Counted from the stretch's first letter, positions 39,126 to 49,125 are shown. The stretch is 64,000 nt of DNA from Pseudomonas entomophila (GCF_029193575.1 NZ_JARGCS010000019.1:62001-126000), one strand, 5' to 3'. Made by a program: numbers and translations. Notes: generated from the sequence alone by a model not told the origin.

Positions 39126-40445
39126 TCAGCGCACCTTGCGTGGCAACTCGATACTTACCCGCAACCCGCCCAACGGGCTTTCCAGCAATGCGATGCGCCC
39201 ATCCCAGGCCTCGACGATATCGCGCACGATCCCCAAGCCCAGGCCATGCCCATCAACCTGCTCATCCAGGCGCGAGCCGCGCTCCAACACTTGCTGCCGG
39301 GCCGCCTCGGGGATCCCCGGGCCGTCGTCGTCCACCCACAACCGATAACCCTCGGCGCCCAGCGCGATACCCAGGCGCACTTCGCTGTCGGCCCACTTGC
39401 AGGCGTTATCCAACAGGTTGCCGAGCAGCTCCAGCAGGTCCTCGCGGTCCCACGGCAGCAGCAGCCCAGGCGGCACTTCGCGTTCGAGCGACAAACCCTC
39501 GCCATGGATCATCCCCAAGGTGGACAGCAGCCCTGGCAACTCGGCGTCGCAGTCGAACTGCGCGCCGGGCAGCGCGTCGCCGGCCAAGCGGGCACGGTTG
39601 AGCTCGCGGGCCAGGCGCTGCTGGATCTGCTCCAACTGCTCGCGCATCTGCGCACGCACCTCGGGCAGGTCGCGCAGGCGCTCGCTGGCGGCGAGGCTAA
39701 GCAGCACCGCCAACGGCGTCTTCAGGGCATGGCCAAGGTTGCCCAGGGCATTGCGTGAACGGCGCAGGCTGTCTTCGGTATGGGCCAGCAGGTGGTTGAT
39801 CTGGTCCACCAGCGGTTGCAGCTCGCTGGGGACTTCAGCGTCCAGCTGCGAGCGCTGGCCCTGTTGCAACTGGGCGATCTGCTGGCGCGCGCGCTCGAGC
39901 GGGCGCAGCGAGCGGGTCACGGTGATGCGCTGCAGCACCAGCACCAGCACCAGCGCCACCACCCCCATGCCCAGGCCGATCTGCTGCAAGCGACGAAAGC
40001 CCTCGCGCACCGGGGAATAGTCCTGGGCCACGCTGATCGAAATGTCCTGGCCCAGACGCCGGTAGTCGGCGCGATAAGCCAGCAATTGCTGGCCCTCCGG
40101 CCCCAGCTCATGGCCATCCTCCAGGCCTGGGCGCGCCAGTTTCGGCATGTCCAGGTCCCACAACGAGCGGGAGCGCCAGGTACCCTGGTCGAAGTCGATA
40201 CGGAAGTAGTAACCGGAGAACGGTCGCTGGTAGGCCGCCGACACACGCCGCTCATCCAACTGCAACCCCGTCGGCCCACGCACCAGCGCCACCAGCAGGT
40301 TCTCGCTCTCCTTGCGCAGGCCCGCCTCCAGGTAGCGCTGCAGCCCAACCTCGAACAGAAACAGGGTCAGTTGCGCCAAGGCCAGGCCGACCACCACCAG
40401 CACCGCCACCAGACCGAGGCTCAGGCGCGCCTGAATCGACTTCAC
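39126..40445 (-). CDS. Two-component sensor histidine kinase
   Basis: A 439-aa inner-membrane kinase with helix 1 at about 9-31, a periplasmic loop (about 32-155) and helix 2 at about 156-172. HAMP-like and HisKA regions follow with His239 in [15 protein letters not shown], then HATPase with [17 protein letters not shown] and GHGLGLGIV. The GTG start overlaps the regulator stop by 4 nt. Order PepSY-PepSY-regulator-kinase resembles cation/iron-responsive systems such as BqsRS/CarRS of P. aeruginosa, but I cannot confirm orthology. The signal is unknown. Confidence 0.9.
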   Translation of the reverse strand: MKSIQARLSLGLVAVLVVVGLALAQLTLFLFEVGLQRYLEAGLRKESENLLVALVRGPTGLQLDERRVSAAYQRPFSGYYFRIDFDQGTWRSRSLWDLDMPKLARPGLEDGHELGPEGQQLLAYRADYRRLGQDISISVAQDYSPVREGFRRLQQIGLGMGVVALVLVLVLQRITVTRSLRPLERARQQIAQLQQGQRSQLDAEVPSELQPLVDQINHLLAHTEDSLRRSRNALGNLGHALKTPLAVLLSLAASERLRDLPEVRAQMREQLEQIQQRLARELNRARLAGDALPGAQFDCDAELPGLLSTLGMIHGEGLSLEREVPPGLLLPWDREDLLELLGNLLDNACKWADSEVRLGIALGAEGYRLWVDDDGPGIPEAARQQVLERGSRLDEQVDGHGLGLGIVRDIVEAWDGRIALLESPLGGLRVSIELPRKVR

Positions 40446-41110
40446 GCGGTGCTCCCGGCGTAGACATAGCCTTGGCCACGGCGGGTCTCGATGACGCTGC
40501 GCCCGAGTTTGCGGCGCAGGTGATTGACGTGCACTTCGAGCACGTTGGAATCGCGCTCGGTCTCACCGTCATAGAGGTGCTCGGCCAAGTGGCTCTTGGA
40601 CAGCACCTGTTGCGGGTGCAGCATGAAATAGCGCAACAAGCGGAACTCGGCGGCCGTCAGCTGGATGTCGACGCCGTCGCGTATCACGCACTGGCGTCCT
40701 TCATCCAGGTGCAGGCCGGCGGCCTCCAAGCGGGGTTGATTGGCTAGTCCACGGGCACGGCGCAGCAACGACTGGACACGCAGTTGCAGTTCCTCGGGGT
40801 GAAAAGGCTTGGTCAAGTAGTCATCAGCCCCGGCCTTCAGCCCTTCGATGCGCTCGGCCCAGGAGCTGCGCGCGGTCAGGATCAGTACCGGGATGGCCAG
40901 GTTGGCCGCGCGCCACTGGGCCAACACCTCCAGCCCCGGCAGGCCGGGCAGGCCAAGGTCGAGGATGATCAGGTCGTAAGGTTCGCTCTGGCCCTGGTAC
41001 ACGGCGTCGCGACCATCGGCCAGCCAGTCCACGGCATAACCCTGGCGCTGCAAGCCGGCAGTCAGTTCATCGGCCAGTGGGACATTGTCCTCGACAAGCA
41101 GCAGGCGCAT
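40442..41110 (-). CDS. OmpR/PhoB-family response regulator
   Basis: A 222-aa regulator: receiver 1-115 with Asp51 (IILDLGLPG), Lys in [10 protein letters not shown], then a winged-helix DNA-binding domain ([44 protein letters not shown]). It starts directly at the end of the upstream PepSY gene and overlaps the kinase gene by 4 nt. Probably controls its own operon through TTAA-rich repeats upstream of the first PepSY gene. Confidence 0.93.
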   Translation of the reverse strand: MRLLLVEDNVPLADELTAGLQRQGYAVDWLADGRDAVYQGQSEPYDLIILDLGLPGLPGLEVLAQWRAANLAIPVLILTARSSWAERIEGLKAGADDYLTKPFHPEELQLRVQSLLRRARGLANQPRLEAAGLHLDEGRQCVIRDGVDIQLTAAEFRLLRYFMLHPQQVLSKSHLAEHLYDGETERDSNVLEVHVNHLRRKLGRSVIETRRGQGYVYAGSTA

Positions 41111-41425
41111 TCAGTCGTCTTCCTCGTCTTTGAGCAGGACCCCGGTACGGGCATCGAGCTTGATCTCGCGAACCACCCCGGCAGGGGTCAAGAGCTCGAC
41201 TTCATACTCATAGCGGTCGTGCTTTTCCTCGAGTTCGGCCTCCAGCAGACGCGCCCCGGGGTAACGTCCCAGGGCGGTTTCGAGCAGGTGCTCGAGCGGC
41301 AGGATGATGCCTTGCTGGCGCAGTTCCAGGGCCTCGTCCTGATCCAGGTCGCGGGCCAGCGCCAGCGAACAGACGGTCATCAGGGCAAGCGCCAGCCAGC
41401 GCGCCGCTCGGGGGATGGTGGTCAT
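41111..41425 (-). CDS. PepSY-domain periplasmic protein 2
   Basis: A 104-aa protein with signal peptide (MTTIPRAARWLALALMTVCSLALA) and one PepSY domain (GARLLEAELEEKHDRYEYEVELLTP, EIKLDARTGVLLKDEEDD). Start and preceding stop overlap as TGATG, indicating translational coupling with PepSY protein 1. The acidic C-terminus could bind cations (inference). Likely modulates or responds to the sensor kinase. Confidence 0.87.
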   Translation of the reverse strand: MTTIPRAARWLALALMTVCSLALARDLDQDEALELRQQGIILPLEHLLETALGRYPGARLLEAELEEKHDRYEYEVELLTPAGVVREIKLDARTGVLLKDEEDD

Positions 41426-41733
41426 CAGCGGTCCTGTTCGTCCTTCAGGACTTCACCGGTCTTGGCGTCCAGGTCGACGTCCCACTCGACGTTCTGGGCA
41501 TCGCGCAGCTCGACCTTGTAGATGTAGCGGCCGTACTCGTTCTCCAGTTCGGAGTCGGTGACGGTGGCGCCTGGGTGCCTGGCCACGGCGGCGGCCTTGA
41601 GCTCGTCCAGCGATTTGATGGTCTTGGCGTTGACCAGCTTGACCACTTCGTCCGGCTGGACGTCTTTGGCCAGGGCGACATTGGCGCCGAAGGCCAGGGC
41701 AGCGGCGGTGAACAGTGCGGTCAGGGTTTTCAT
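41425..41733 (-). CDS. PepSY-domain periplasmic protein 1
   Basis: A 102-aa protein with signal peptide (MKTLTALFTAAALAFGANVALA) and a PepSY domain (HPGATVTDSELENEYGRYIYKVEL, WDVDLDAKTGEVLKDEQDR). It is about one third identical by eye to PepSY protein 2, so the pair probably arose by duplication. First gene of the four-gene operon. Confidence 0.88.
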   Translation of the reverse strand: MKTLTALFTAAALAFGANVALAKDVQPDEVVKLVNAKTIKSLDELKAAAVARHPGATVTDSELENEYGRYIYKVELRDAQNVEWDVDLDAKTGEVLKDEQDR

Positions 41734-41769
41734 GGGGTCTCTCCATCGAGATGTACAAGTTGTCTACGG

Positions 41770-41802
41770 GGTTAAGATTAACCACCGGTCCTTAACTCAA
41801 CC
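41770..41802. promoter_or_regulatory. TTAA-rich repeats upstream of the PepSY-kinase operon
   Basis: GTTAAGATTAACC and CTTAACTCAACC give several TTAAG/TTAAC half-sites about 40 nt before the first PepSY gene. OmpR-family regulators of the BqsR/PmrA type use TTAAG direct repeats. The spacing here is not the canonical one, so this is only a candidate autoregulatory site. Confidence 0.35.
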
Positions 41803-41913
41803 TGAAAACAGCTGGCGGGATGATAGCGCACCCGGGCGCAGCGCCGTACAGCAGGTGCGGGCTCGCCTGGCGATTGGCCCCTATAATGCCCGCTCTGCCT
41901 CGAAGAGGTCGCC

Positions 41914-42993
41914 ATGAGCGCCATCCACATCAAATACCCCGCACTGACCTTCAAGGCCGGCCACCGCGCCCTGGCGCGGATACGCGAACGCGGTCTGCAG
42001 GCCGCCGACGTCGGTGTGCTTCCCGGCGCCGCCGGCGGCCCCAAACCGCTGGGCATCCAAGGCCTGGACCTGGCCCTGTTCGGCCAGTGGCTGCCGTCGG
42101 CGCCACGCCAGCGCGCGCTGATCGGCGCCTCGATCGGTTCCTGGCACTTCGCCGCCGCGTGCCTGGACGACCCGGTCGCGGGCCTGCGCCGCCTGGGCGA
42201 GCTGTACACCGAGCAGGACTTCGCCAAGGGCGTGACCCAGGCTGAAGTGAGCCACAGCTGTCAACGCATGCTCGACGACCTGCTCCAGGGCCGCGACGGG
42301 CAGATCCTCACCAACGCGCACTACCGCCTGAACATTCTCGTGGTCAAGAGCCACGGCCAGCTTGCCCACGACCAGCGCGGCCGCCTGGGCATTGGCCTGT
42401 CGTCGGTGATCGCCAGCAACCTGCTGGGCCGCCCACGCCTGGCCCGGCACTTCGAGCGCATCATCCTGCACGACGCGCGCGCCACCCCGCCGTTGCAAGC
42501 GCTGACCGACTTCCCCTCGCGCTGCCTGCCCCTGGACCTGGCCAACCTGCGCCAGGCCCTGCTCGCCTCGGGTTCGATCCCCATGGTGATGAATGGCGTG
42601 CGCGACATCCCCGGCGTCGGCCAAGGCACCTACCGCGACGGCGGCCTGCTGGACTACCACCTGGACCTGCCGTACCAAGGCGACGACCTGGTGCTCTACC
42701 CGCACTTCACTGGCAAGGTGGTGCCTGGGTGGTTCGACAAGGCCTTGCCCTGGCGCCGCGGCGACGCCACACGCCTGCGCAACGTGCTGTTGATGACCCC
42801 CTCGCCGCAGTACCTGGCCGCCCTGCCCTACGGCAAGCTGCCGGACCGCAACGACTTCAAGCGCTTCATGGGGGATGCGCCGGGTCGCAAGCGCTACTGG
42901 TACCAGGCCATCGCCGAAAGCCAGCGGCTGGGTGACGAACTGCTGGAATTGATCGCCACCGGGCGGTTGCACGATCGGCTGCAAGCCTTGTAA
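41914..42993 (+). CDS. Patatin-like phospholipase / acyl hydrolase
   Basis: A 359-aa cytoplasmic patatin-fold protein. Oxyanion loop GAAGGPK spans 38-44, nucleophile elbow GASIG spans 71-75 with Ser73, and the catalytic Asp242 is in [10 protein letters not shown]. No signal peptide. ATG 41914 follows GAGG. It is divergent from the PepSY operon and upstream of queD. The lipid substrate is unknown. Confidence 0.88.
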   Translation: MSAIHIKYPALTFKAGHRALARIRERGLQAADVGVLPGAAGGPKPLGIQGLDLALFGQWLPSAPRQRALIGASIGSWHFAAACLDDPVAGLRRLGELYTEQDFAKGVTQAEVSHSCQRMLDDLLQGRDGQILTNAHYRLNILVVKSHGQLAHDQRGRLGIGLSSVIASNLLGRPRLARHFERIILHDARATPPLQALTDFPSRCLPLDLANLRQALLASGSIPMVMNGVRDIPGVGQGTYRDGGLLDYHLDLPYQGDDLVLYPHFTGKVVPGWFDKALPWRRGDATRLRNVLLMTPSPQYLAALPYGKLPDRNDFKRFMGDAPGRKRYWYQAIAESQRLGDELLELIATGRLHDRLQAL

Positions 42994-43045
42994 CGGGCTT
43001 GCTGGTAGACTGCGCACCAGTAATGATTCCTACAGAGCTATCCGC

Positions 43046-43402
43046 GTGGAAATTTTCAAAGAGTTCACCTTCGAGTCCGCCCACCGCCTGCCCAACGTAC
43101 CAGCCGGACACAAATGTGGCCGCTTGCACGGCCACTCGTTCAAGGTCGCCCTGCACCTGACCGGCCCGCTCGACCCACATACCGGCTGGATTCGCGACTT
43201 CGCCGAGGTCAAGGCGATCTTCAAGCCGATCTACGAGCGCCTCGACCATAACTACCTGAACGACATCCCCGGCCTGGAAAACCCCACCAGCGAAGTCATT
43301 GCCAAGTGGATCTGGGAGCAGGTCAAGCCGCTGCTACCGGAGCTTTCCAAAGTACGTATCCATGAAACCTGCACCAGTGGCTGTGAATACACCGGGGACT
43401 GA
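43046..43402 (+). CDS. queD: 6-carboxy-5,6,7,8-tetrahydropterin synthase QueD
   Basis: Converts 7,8-dihydroneopterin triphosphate to 6-carboxytetrahydropterin for 7-deazaguanine (queuosine) synthesis. The 118-aa protein has zinc ligands His13, His28 and His30, the catalytic Cys24 in [11 protein letters not shown], and a C-terminal [10 protein letters not shown]. The start is GTG 43046, fixed by the family N-terminus ([13 protein letters not shown]). Other queuosine genes are not in the window. Confidence 0.93.
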   Translation: MEIFKEFTFESAHRLPNVPAGHKCGRLHGHSFKVALHLTGPLDPHTGWIRDFAEVKAIFKPIYERLDHNYLNDIPGLENPTSEVIAKWIWEQVKPLLPELSKVRIHETCTSGCEYTGD

Positions 43403-43414
43403 CCGGCAGGCGTT

Positions 43415-44167
43415 TCAGGGTTGCGGTTTGGGGTGCGGCGGTACGCAGGGATTGCTAACGACCAATGTGAAAGCGCCCCGCTTACCGACCTTGTCGTTGA
43501 GATAGGCCACATGCTCCGTCCGCCGCCTGACTACATACCCGTGCGGGCTATAAAGCGTCAGGTTCGAGAACACGTCGTGTTCTTGTAGAGCCGAGGGGTT
43601 CAGGTCAGGAATATGCCATAGAGGCGTGCGACGGTCGCACGTCAGGGTATATAGCGGGGTCGCTATACGGAAAGGTGGAGAGATGGGCAACTCGACCGAG
43701 ACGCCCTGAGGGTTCCTTAGCACGACCCTGGCTTTCTCGTTCACACACACGCCTGCCGGAGAAAGGGCGGTATAGAAGCCCAGGTAACCGTTGCGGCTGA
43801 CGTCCAGCCAATAGTCAAGGTTCGGCCAGGCATGCACGTTCCGAGCGTCATAAGCTGGCCGGATCTCGTACACGTAGCCGTCAGCGTGGCGGTAGACCCC
43901 GAACCAGAAGCTGTCGGTCACGTAACGTCGACGCACGCCCTTGCCGACCACCTCGTCGGCCAGAAACGACAGGATCGCCTCATCGCCGTAATCCTTGCTG
44001 GTGATCAACCAGCCATCATCACCATTCCAGTCGTTGAATTCGACCCAGAACGGTCGGAACAGGTCGCTGGTCTGGTCCCATTGCCCAGGTGCAACGGGAC
44101 GGTCATGCAGTTGCCAGTGGCAACGGGCGATAAAGCTCATTTCGGGCTGGAATTCAAGCGTGGTCAT
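43415..44167 (-). CDS. Unrecognised 250-aa protein
   Basis: I do not recognise this family. The protein is rich in Trp, Tyr and Asp (FWVEFNDWNGDDGWLITSKDYGDE, VYEIRPAYDARNVHAWPNLDYWLDVS) with probable beta-strand content. It has no signal peptide, no membrane helix and a Pro-rich tail. Start ATG 44167 follows AAGGAG at 7 nt, so it is probably expressed. Its codon use is less GC-rich than the neighbours, which may indicate transfer. It ends 12 nt from the convergent queD. Two isolated cysteines are followed by aromatic residues, but no catalytic motif is apparent. Confidence 0.65.
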   Translation of the reverse strand: MTTLEFQPEMSFIARCHWQLHDRPVAPGQWDQTSDLFRPFWVEFNDWNGDDGWLITSKDYGDEAILSFLADEVVGKGVRRRYVTDSFWFGVYRHADGYVYEIRPAYDARNVHAWPNLDYWLDVSRNGYLGFYTALSPAGVCVNEKARVVLRNPQGVSVELPISPPFRIATPLYTLTCDRRTPLWHIPDLNPSALQEHDVFSNLTLYSPHGYVVRRRTEHVAYLNDKVGKRGAFTLVVSNPCVPPHPKPQP

Positions 44168-44228
44168 CAGGGTGCTCCTTGGCGTGAGGGGAACACCTAC
44201 GCTAGGCCCCCTGAGCGCCCTTGGGCAT

Positions 44229-44705
44229 CTAGAAACCCTCCCCCTGCGTCCGGCGCAGGAAGGCCGGGGCTATGTAGCGCTGATAGTGCGCTTCTGAAAG
44301 GAGGAAGAACTCGCGATCGATGGCGTCGCGCAATTGCGGCAGTTCCCAGCCACGGAACTCCGGCAGCAGGACCATGCCGTAGGCTTCCAGGTCGCGGATC
44401 AGGCGGGCCCCACGCGCGATCAACTGATAGGCCCAGCAATATTCGGACTGCTGCGGCACGAAACGGATCGAGCGCTGCTCCAGTTGCTGGCGCAGCAGAT
44501 CCTTGTCGAATACTTCCAGCTTGGCCATCATCACCTGCACCAGCAGCTGCTCCAGACGCAGCCAGACAGCGCGCTTCTGGTCTTCGTCGTAGCCGTTCCA
44601 GTTGATCACTTCGTGATGGAAACGCTTGCAGCCACGGCACACCGTGTCGCCGTAGACAGTGGAGCAAAGGCCGACGCAAGGGGTCTTGATGGACTGGTTG
44701 GACAT
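44229..44705 (-). CDS. DUF1289 domain protein
   Basis: A 158-aa protein with an N-terminal DUF1289 Cys motif (TPCVGLCSTVYGDTVCRGCKRF: four cysteines) that could bind a metal, followed by a helical region (YDEDQKRAVWLRLEQLLVQVMMAKLEVFDKDLL). DUF1289 proteins include E. coli YdhL and are uncharacterised. ATG 44705 is chosen so that the protein starts MSNQSIKTPC; the ribosome-binding site is weak. It is divergent from acnB. Confidence 0.82.
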   Translation of the reverse strand: MSNQSIKTPCVGLCSTVYGDTVCRGCKRFHHEVINWNGYDEDQKRAVWLRLEQLLVQVMMAKLEVFDKDLLRQQLEQRSIRFVPQQSEYCWAYQLIARGARLIRDLEAYGMVLLPEFRGWELPQLRDAIDREFFLLSEAHYQRYIAPAFLRRTQGEGF

Positions 44706-44791
44706 GAAAAACAACGGCTTGGCGGTGGAACACCGGACCATGTTAGCCCTTTGTCTAACCAGGGTCACTCGTTAAAGTCATCCACGGCGCC

Positions 44792-44820
44792 TTACCTTCC
44801 GGCTTTTTTTGCCGTAGAAT
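44792..44820 (+). promoter_or_regulatory. Candidate acnB promoter
   Basis: A good -10 TAGAAT (44815-44820) with a weak -35 TTACCT (44792-44797) 17 bp upstream. Initiation near 44827 would place the structured leader 44854-44988 entirely inside the acnB transcript. Confidence 0.4.
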
Positions 44821-44853
44821 CACTCCGCCTTTTCAAGGCACCAATGTCCGTTG

Positions 44854-44988
44854 GAAGCTGTTTTCAAAGCGTCACGAGCACAGTTGATCCGGTAGAACGG
44901 CGTTGGTTCGGGCCATCCTCCCCTCAGGCCCGGGCCAACCCCTCATCAGCGCCCCGTTCTACAGGCGTAAAACTTTGAAAGCAGCTTC
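44854..44988 (+). ncRNA. Long nested-hairpin leader upstream of acnB
   Basis: The outer stem has 16 consecutive pairs (44854-44869 with 44973-44988, one G-U). The middle stem GTAGAACGG/CCGTTCTAC pairs 44892-44900 with 44954-44962. Inner stems are GTTGG/CCAAC (44902-44906 with 44935-44939) and GGGCC/GGCCC (44910-44914 with 44927-44931). Internal loops of 22 and 10 nt separate outer and middle stems. It is not a terminator, as no T-run follows. Could be a regulatory leader, a free sRNA, or a miniature repeat element. Confidence 0.6.
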
Positions 44989-45110
44989 TGTAAGGATTCT
45001 CTGCGACCCTGGCTGTGCGGCTCACGAAGCCGTCACCGCGCATGGGTGCATGAGAATGCTGGATGAGCGTCCCGGACTCCCTTTAGGGACCACTGATGAG
45101 GGTAATAACT

Positions 45111-47720
45111 GTGCTTGAAGCCTACCGCAAACACATCGAAGAGCGTGCCGCTCTGGGTATCGTGCCCCAGCCGCTGAACGCCGAACAAACCGCAGGCCTG
45201 GTCGAGCTGCTGAAAAACCCGCCGGCCGGCGAAGAAGCCTTCCTCGTAGACCTGATCACCCACCGCGTTCCCCCAGGAGTCGACGAAGCCGCCTACGTCA
45301 AGGCCGCTTTCCTCTCCGCCGTCGCCAAGGGCGAAGCCAAGTCCCCACTGATCGACCGCAAGCGCGCCACAGAACTGCTGGGCACCATGCAGGGCGGCTA
45401 CAACATCGAGACCCTGGTCGCGCTGCTGGATGACGCCGAGCTCGGCGCCGTCGCGGCCGAACAGCTCAAGCACACCCTGCTGATGTTCGATGCCTTCCAC
45501 GACGTGGCGGAAAAAGCCAAGGCCGGTAACGTCCACGCCAAGGCCGTGCTGGACTCCTGGGCCGCCGGCGAGTGGTTCACCGCCCGCCCGGCCATCGCCG
45601 AGAAATACACCCTGACCGTGTTCAAGGTGCCTGGCGAAACCAACACCGACGACCTGTCCCCTGCCCCGGACGCCTGGTCGCGCCCCGACATCCCGCTGCA
45701 CGCCCTGGCCATGCTGAAGATGGCCCGCGACGGCATCGAGCCGTCGCAACCGGGTTCGGTCGGCCCGCTGGCACAGATCGAAGCGGTCAAGGCCAAGGGC
45801 TTCCCGGTCGCCTACGTCGGTGACGTGGTCGGTACCGGCTCCTCGCGCAAATCCGCCACCAACTCGGTGCTGTGGTTCTTCGGCGACGACATCCCCTACG
45901 TGCCGAACAAGCGCGCCGGTGGCTTCTGCTTCGGCACCAAGATCGCCCCGATCTTCTACAACACCATGGAAGACGCCGGCGCCCTGCCGATCGAATTCGA
46001 CTGCACCAACCTGGCCATGGGTGACGTCATCGACGTCTACCCGTTCAAGGGCGAAGTCAAGCGTCACGACAGCGGCGAGCTGGTCACCACCTTCGAACTG
46101 AAAACCGAAGTGCTGCTGGACGAAGTCCGCGCTGGCGGCCGTATCCCGCTGATCGTCGGCCGCGGCCTGACCGAGAAGGCCCGCGCCGAACTGGGCCTGG
46201 GTGCTTCGGACCTGTTCAAGAAGCAAGAGCAGCCTGCCGACACCGGCAAGGGCTTCACCCTGGCGCAGAAGATGGTCGGTCGTGCCTGCGGCCTGCCGGA
46301 AGGCCAGGGCGTGCGCCCAGGTGCCTACTGCGAGCCCAAGATGACCACCGTGGGCTCCCAGGACACCACTGGCCCAATGACCCGCGACGAGCTGAAAGAC
46401 CTGGCCTGCCTGGGCTTCTCCGCCGACCTGGTCATGCAGTCGTTCTGCCACACCGCGGCCTACCCGAAACCGATCGACGTCACCACCCACCACACCCTGC
46501 CGGACTTCATCCGCACCCGTGGCGGCGTGTCCCTGCGTCCTGGCGACGGCATCATCCACAGCTGGCTGAACCGCATGCTGCTGCCTGACACCGTCGGCAC
46601 CGGCGGCGACTCGCACACCCGCTTCCCGATCGGCATTTCGTTCCCGGCCGGTTCCGGCCTGGTGGCCTTCGCCGCCGCCACCGGCGTCATGCCGCTGGAC
46701 ATGCCGGAGTCGGTGCTGGTGCGCTTCAAGGGCAAGCTGCAACCGGGCATCACCCTGCGTGACCTGGTCCACGCCATCCCTTACTACGCCATCCAGCAGG
46801 GCCTGCTGACCGTCGAGAAGAAGGGCAAGAAGAACATCTTCTCCGGCCGCATCCTGGAGATCGAAGGCCTGAACGACCTGACCGTCGAGCAAGCCTTCGA
46901 GCTGTCTGACGCCTCGGCCGAACGCTCCGCCGCCGGTTGCACCATCAAGCTGCCGGAAGACGCGATCGCCGAATACCTGAAGTCGAACATCACCCTGCTG
47001 CGCTGGATGATCAGCGAAGGCTACGGCGATGCCCGCACCATGGAGCGCCGCGCCCAGGCGATGGAAGCCTGGCTGGCCAAGCCTGAGCTGCTGCAAGCCG
47101 ACGCCGACGCCGAGTACGCCGCCGTCATCGAGATCGACCTGGCCGACGTCAAGGAGCCTGTGCTCTGCGCGCCGAACGACCCGGACGACGCGCGTCTGCT
47201 GTCCACCGTCGCTGGCGACAAGATCGACGAAGTGTTCATCGGCTCGTGCATGACCAACATCGGTCACTTCCGCGCCGCCGGCAAGCTGCTGGACAAGGTC
47301 AAGGGCGGTATCCCGACCCGCCTGTGGCTGGCCCCGCCAACCAAGATGGACGCCCACCAGCTGACCGAAGAAGGCTACTACGGCATCTACGGCAAGGCCG
47401 GTGCGCGCATGGAAATGCCAGGCTGCTCGCTGTGCATGGGTAACCAGGCACGTGTGCAGACCGGCTCGACCGTGGTTTCCACCTCGACCCGTAACTTCCC
47501 GAACCGCCTGGGCGACGCCACCAACGTCTACCTGGCCTCGGCCGAGCTCGCCGCAGTCGCTTCGATCATCGGCAAGCTGCCGACCGTCGAGGAGTACCTG
47601 CAGTACGCCAAGGACATCGACAGCATGGCTGCCGACGTCTACCGCTACCTGAGCTTCGACCAGATCGCCGAGTTCCGCGAAGCGGCGGCCAACGCCAAGA
47701 TCCCGGTGGTCCAGGCGTAA
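45111..47720 (+). CDS. acnB: Aconitate hydratase B / 2-methylisocitrate dehydratase
   Basis: Main TCA-cycle aconitase; it also dehydrates in the methylcitrate cycle. The 869-aa protein has the AcnB order: HEAT-like N-terminus, swivel domain, then the catalytic core. [4Fe-4S] ligands are Cys in [12 protein letters not shown] and the two Cys of [10 protein letters not shown]. The GTG at 45111 is chosen because it gives the standard [12 protein letters not shown]-terminus and a TGAGGG ribosome-binding site. The upstream ATG at 45096 overlaps that site. The leader can pair with PrrF, and a terminator follows. Confidence 0.96.
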   Translation: MLEAYRKHIEERAALGIVPQPLNAEQTAGLVELLKNPPAGEEAFLVDLITHRVPPGVDEAAYVKAAFLSAVAKGEAKSPLIDRKRATELLGTMQGGYNIETLVALLDDAELGAVAAEQLKHTLLMFDAFHDVAEKAKAGNVHAKAVLDSWAAGEWFTARPAIAEKYTLTVFKVPGETNTDDLSPAPDAWSRPDIPLHALAMLKMARDGIEPSQPGSVGPLAQIEAVKAKGFPVAYVGDVVGTGSSRKSATNSVLWFFGDDIPYVPNKRAGGFCFGTKIAPIFYNTMEDAGALPIEFDCTNLAMGDVIDVYPFKGEVKRHDSGELVTTFELKTEVLLDEVRAGGRIPLIVGRGLTEKARAELGLGASDLFKKQEQPADTGKGFTLAQKMVGRACGLPEGQGVRPGAYCEPKMTTVGSQDTTGPMTRDELKDLACLGFSADLVMQSFCHTAAYPKPIDVTTHHTLPDFIRTRGGVSLRPGDGIIHSWLNRMLLPDTVGTGGDSHTRFPIGISFPAGSGLVAFAAATGVMPLDMPESVLVRFKGKLQPGITLRDLVHAIPYYAIQQGLLTVEKKGKKNIFSGRILEIEGLNDLTVEQAFELSDASAERSAAGCTIKLPEDAIAEYLKSNITLLRWMISEGYGDARTMERRAQAMEAWLAKPELLQADADAEYAAVIEIDLADVKEPVLCAPNDPDDARLLSTVAGDKIDEVFIGSCMTNIGHFRAAGKLLDKVKGGIPTRLWLAPPTKMDAHQLTEEGYYGIYGKAGARMEMPGCSLCMGNQARVQTGSTVVSTSTRNFPNRLGDATNVYLASAELAAVASIIGKLPTVEEYLQYAKDIDSMAADVYRYLSFDQIAEFREAAANAKIPVVQA

Positions 47721-47741
47721 GCTGAGTTGCAGTTGTAAATG

Positions 47742-47772
47742 AAAAGCCCCGGTAGCGATACCGGGGCTTTTT
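47742..47772 (+). terminator. Intrinsic terminator after acnB
   Basis: AAAAGCCCCGGTA - GCGA - TACCGGGGCTTTTT stem-loop. Its symmetric A- and T-runs could also serve transcripts from the opposite strand, and it lies between convergent acnB and prpF. Confidence 0.93.
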
Positions 47773-47803
47773 CGTGGCTGGGGGTTTTGCGCCTCACATC
47801 GCC

Positions 47804-48994
47804 TCAGAAGGCGTCGCCAGGCACCCTCACCCACCCTTCCATCAATACACGGGCGCTGCGGCTCATGATCGCCTTGGTCACCGCCCACTCACCCTCCACC
47901 TGCCGCGCCTCGGCCCCCACCCGCAACGTCCCGGAGGGGTGACCGAAACGCACCGCACTACGCTCCCCTCCACCGGCCGCCAGGTTCACCAGAGTGCCAG
48001 GGATCGCCGCCGCAGTGCCAATGGCCACCGCTGCCGTGCCCATCATCGCGTGGTGCAATTTGCCCATCGACAGTGCCCGCACCAGTAGGTCGACATCACC
48101 CGCCTCGACCGTCTTGCCACTGGAGGCGGCATACGACGAAGGCGGCGCGACGAAGGCGACCTTCGGTGTGTGCTGGCGCTTGGCGGCATCGTCGACGTGC
48201 TCGATCAGCCCCATGCGCACCGCGCCATAGGCGCGAATGGTCTCGAACCGAGCCAGCGCCTGGGCATCGCCATTGATCGCCTCCTGCAGCTCGGTGCCGG
48301 TGTAGCCGATGTCAGCGGCATTGACGAAGATGGTCGGGATGCCGGCATTGATCAACGTCGCCTTGAAGGTGCCGACACCCGGCACCACCAGGTCGTCGAC
48401 CAGATTACCGGTGGGGAACATCGCCCCCCCGTCACCGTCCTCATCGGCCGCCGGGTCGAGGAACTCCAGCCGCACCTCGGCCGCCGGGAACGTCACACCG
48501 TCCAACTCGAAGTCGCCGGTCTCCTGCACCTCGCCGTCAGTGATCGGCACGTGGGCGACGATGGTCTTGCCGATGTTGGCTTGCCAGATGCGCACGGTGG
48601 CGATGCCGTTGCGCGGAACGCGGGCCGGGTCCACCAGACCGCTGGCGATGGCGAACGAGCCGACCGCCGCCGAGAGGTTGCCGCAGTTGCCGCTCCAATC
48701 GACGAAGGCCTTGTCGATGGCGACCTGGCCGAACAGGTAGTCGACGTCATGCCCTGGGCGCGTGCTGGCCGAAAGGATCACCGTCTTGCTGGTGCTGGAG
48801 GTGGCGCCCCCCATGCCATCGATCTGCTTGCCGTAGGGGTCGGGGCTGCCGATCACCCGCAGCAGCAGGGCGTCGCGGGCAGGGCCGGGTTGCCGCGCAC
48901 GCTCGGGGAGGTCTTGCAGGCGGAAGAACACGCCTTTGCTGGTGCCACCGCGGATGTAGGTGGCGGGGATTTTCACTTGCGCTGCATATGCCAT
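47804..48994 (-). CDS. prpF: 2-methylaconitate cis-trans isomerase PrpF
   Basis: Partner of AcnD: isomerises the 2-methylaconitate made by AcnD so that aconitase can finish making 2-methylisocitrate. The 396-aa protein has the diaminopimelate-epimerase-like fold of the family, with ATYIRGGTSKGVFF, GSPDPYGKQIDGMGGATSSTSK and WSGNCGNLSAAVG. ATG 48994 follows AGGA. Last gene of the prp cluster, convergent with acnB. Confidence 0.95.
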   Translation of the reverse strand: MAYAAQVKIPATYIRGGTSKGVFFRLQDLPERARQPGPARDALLLRVIGSPDPYGKQIDGMGGATSSTSKTVILSASTRPGHDVDYLFGQVAIDKAFVDWSGNCGNLSAAVGSFAIASGLVDPARVPRNGIATVRIWQANIGKTIVAHVPITDGEVQETGDFELDGVTFPAAEVRLEFLDPAADEDGDGGAMFPTGNLVDDLVVPGVGTFKATLINAGIPTIFVNAADIGYTGTELQEAINGDAQALARFETIRAYGAVRMGLIEHVDDAAKRQHTPKVAFVAPPSSYAASSGKTVEAGDVDLLVRALSMGKLHHAMMGTAAVAIGTAAAIPGTLVNLAAGGGERSAVRFGHPSGTLRVGAEARQVEGEWAVTKAIMSRSARVLMEGWVRVPGDAF

Positions 48995-49023
48995 GGAGAC
49001 TCATCCTTCAAGGCCCGCCGCCA

Positions 49024-49106
49024 TAGGCGCGGGCTTGCCCCGCGACAGCGCCGGCAGGAGCGACATCGCTGCCGGTGCTGACACCCTCTCGGGGCAAGCC
49101 CGCACC
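49024..49106. repeat. Inverted REP pair between prpF and acnD
   Basis: GCGCGGGCTTGCCCCGCGA (from about 49027) and CGGGGCAAGCCCGCAC (to about 49106) are inverted. An inner hairpin GCGCCGGCAG...CTGCCGGTGC lies between. The pair sits inside the prp operon. Confidence 0.75.
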
Positions 49107-49125
49107 CACGGGGTACGGGTGGGGT

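Noticed and set aside
44854..44988. acnB leader as an intrinsic terminator or a REP
   Set aside because: No T-run follows, and the arms do not match the REP cores seen elsewhere.
44903..45118. Short ORF inside the acnB leader
   Set aside because: No ribosome-binding site, and it overlaps the nested hairpin; no conserved features. A leader peptide is not excluded but not supported.
45033..47888. 951-aa minus-strand ORF opposite acnB
   Set aside because: Mirror frame of acnB; Gly/Val/Asp-rich with no domains, and it would cross the acnB terminator.
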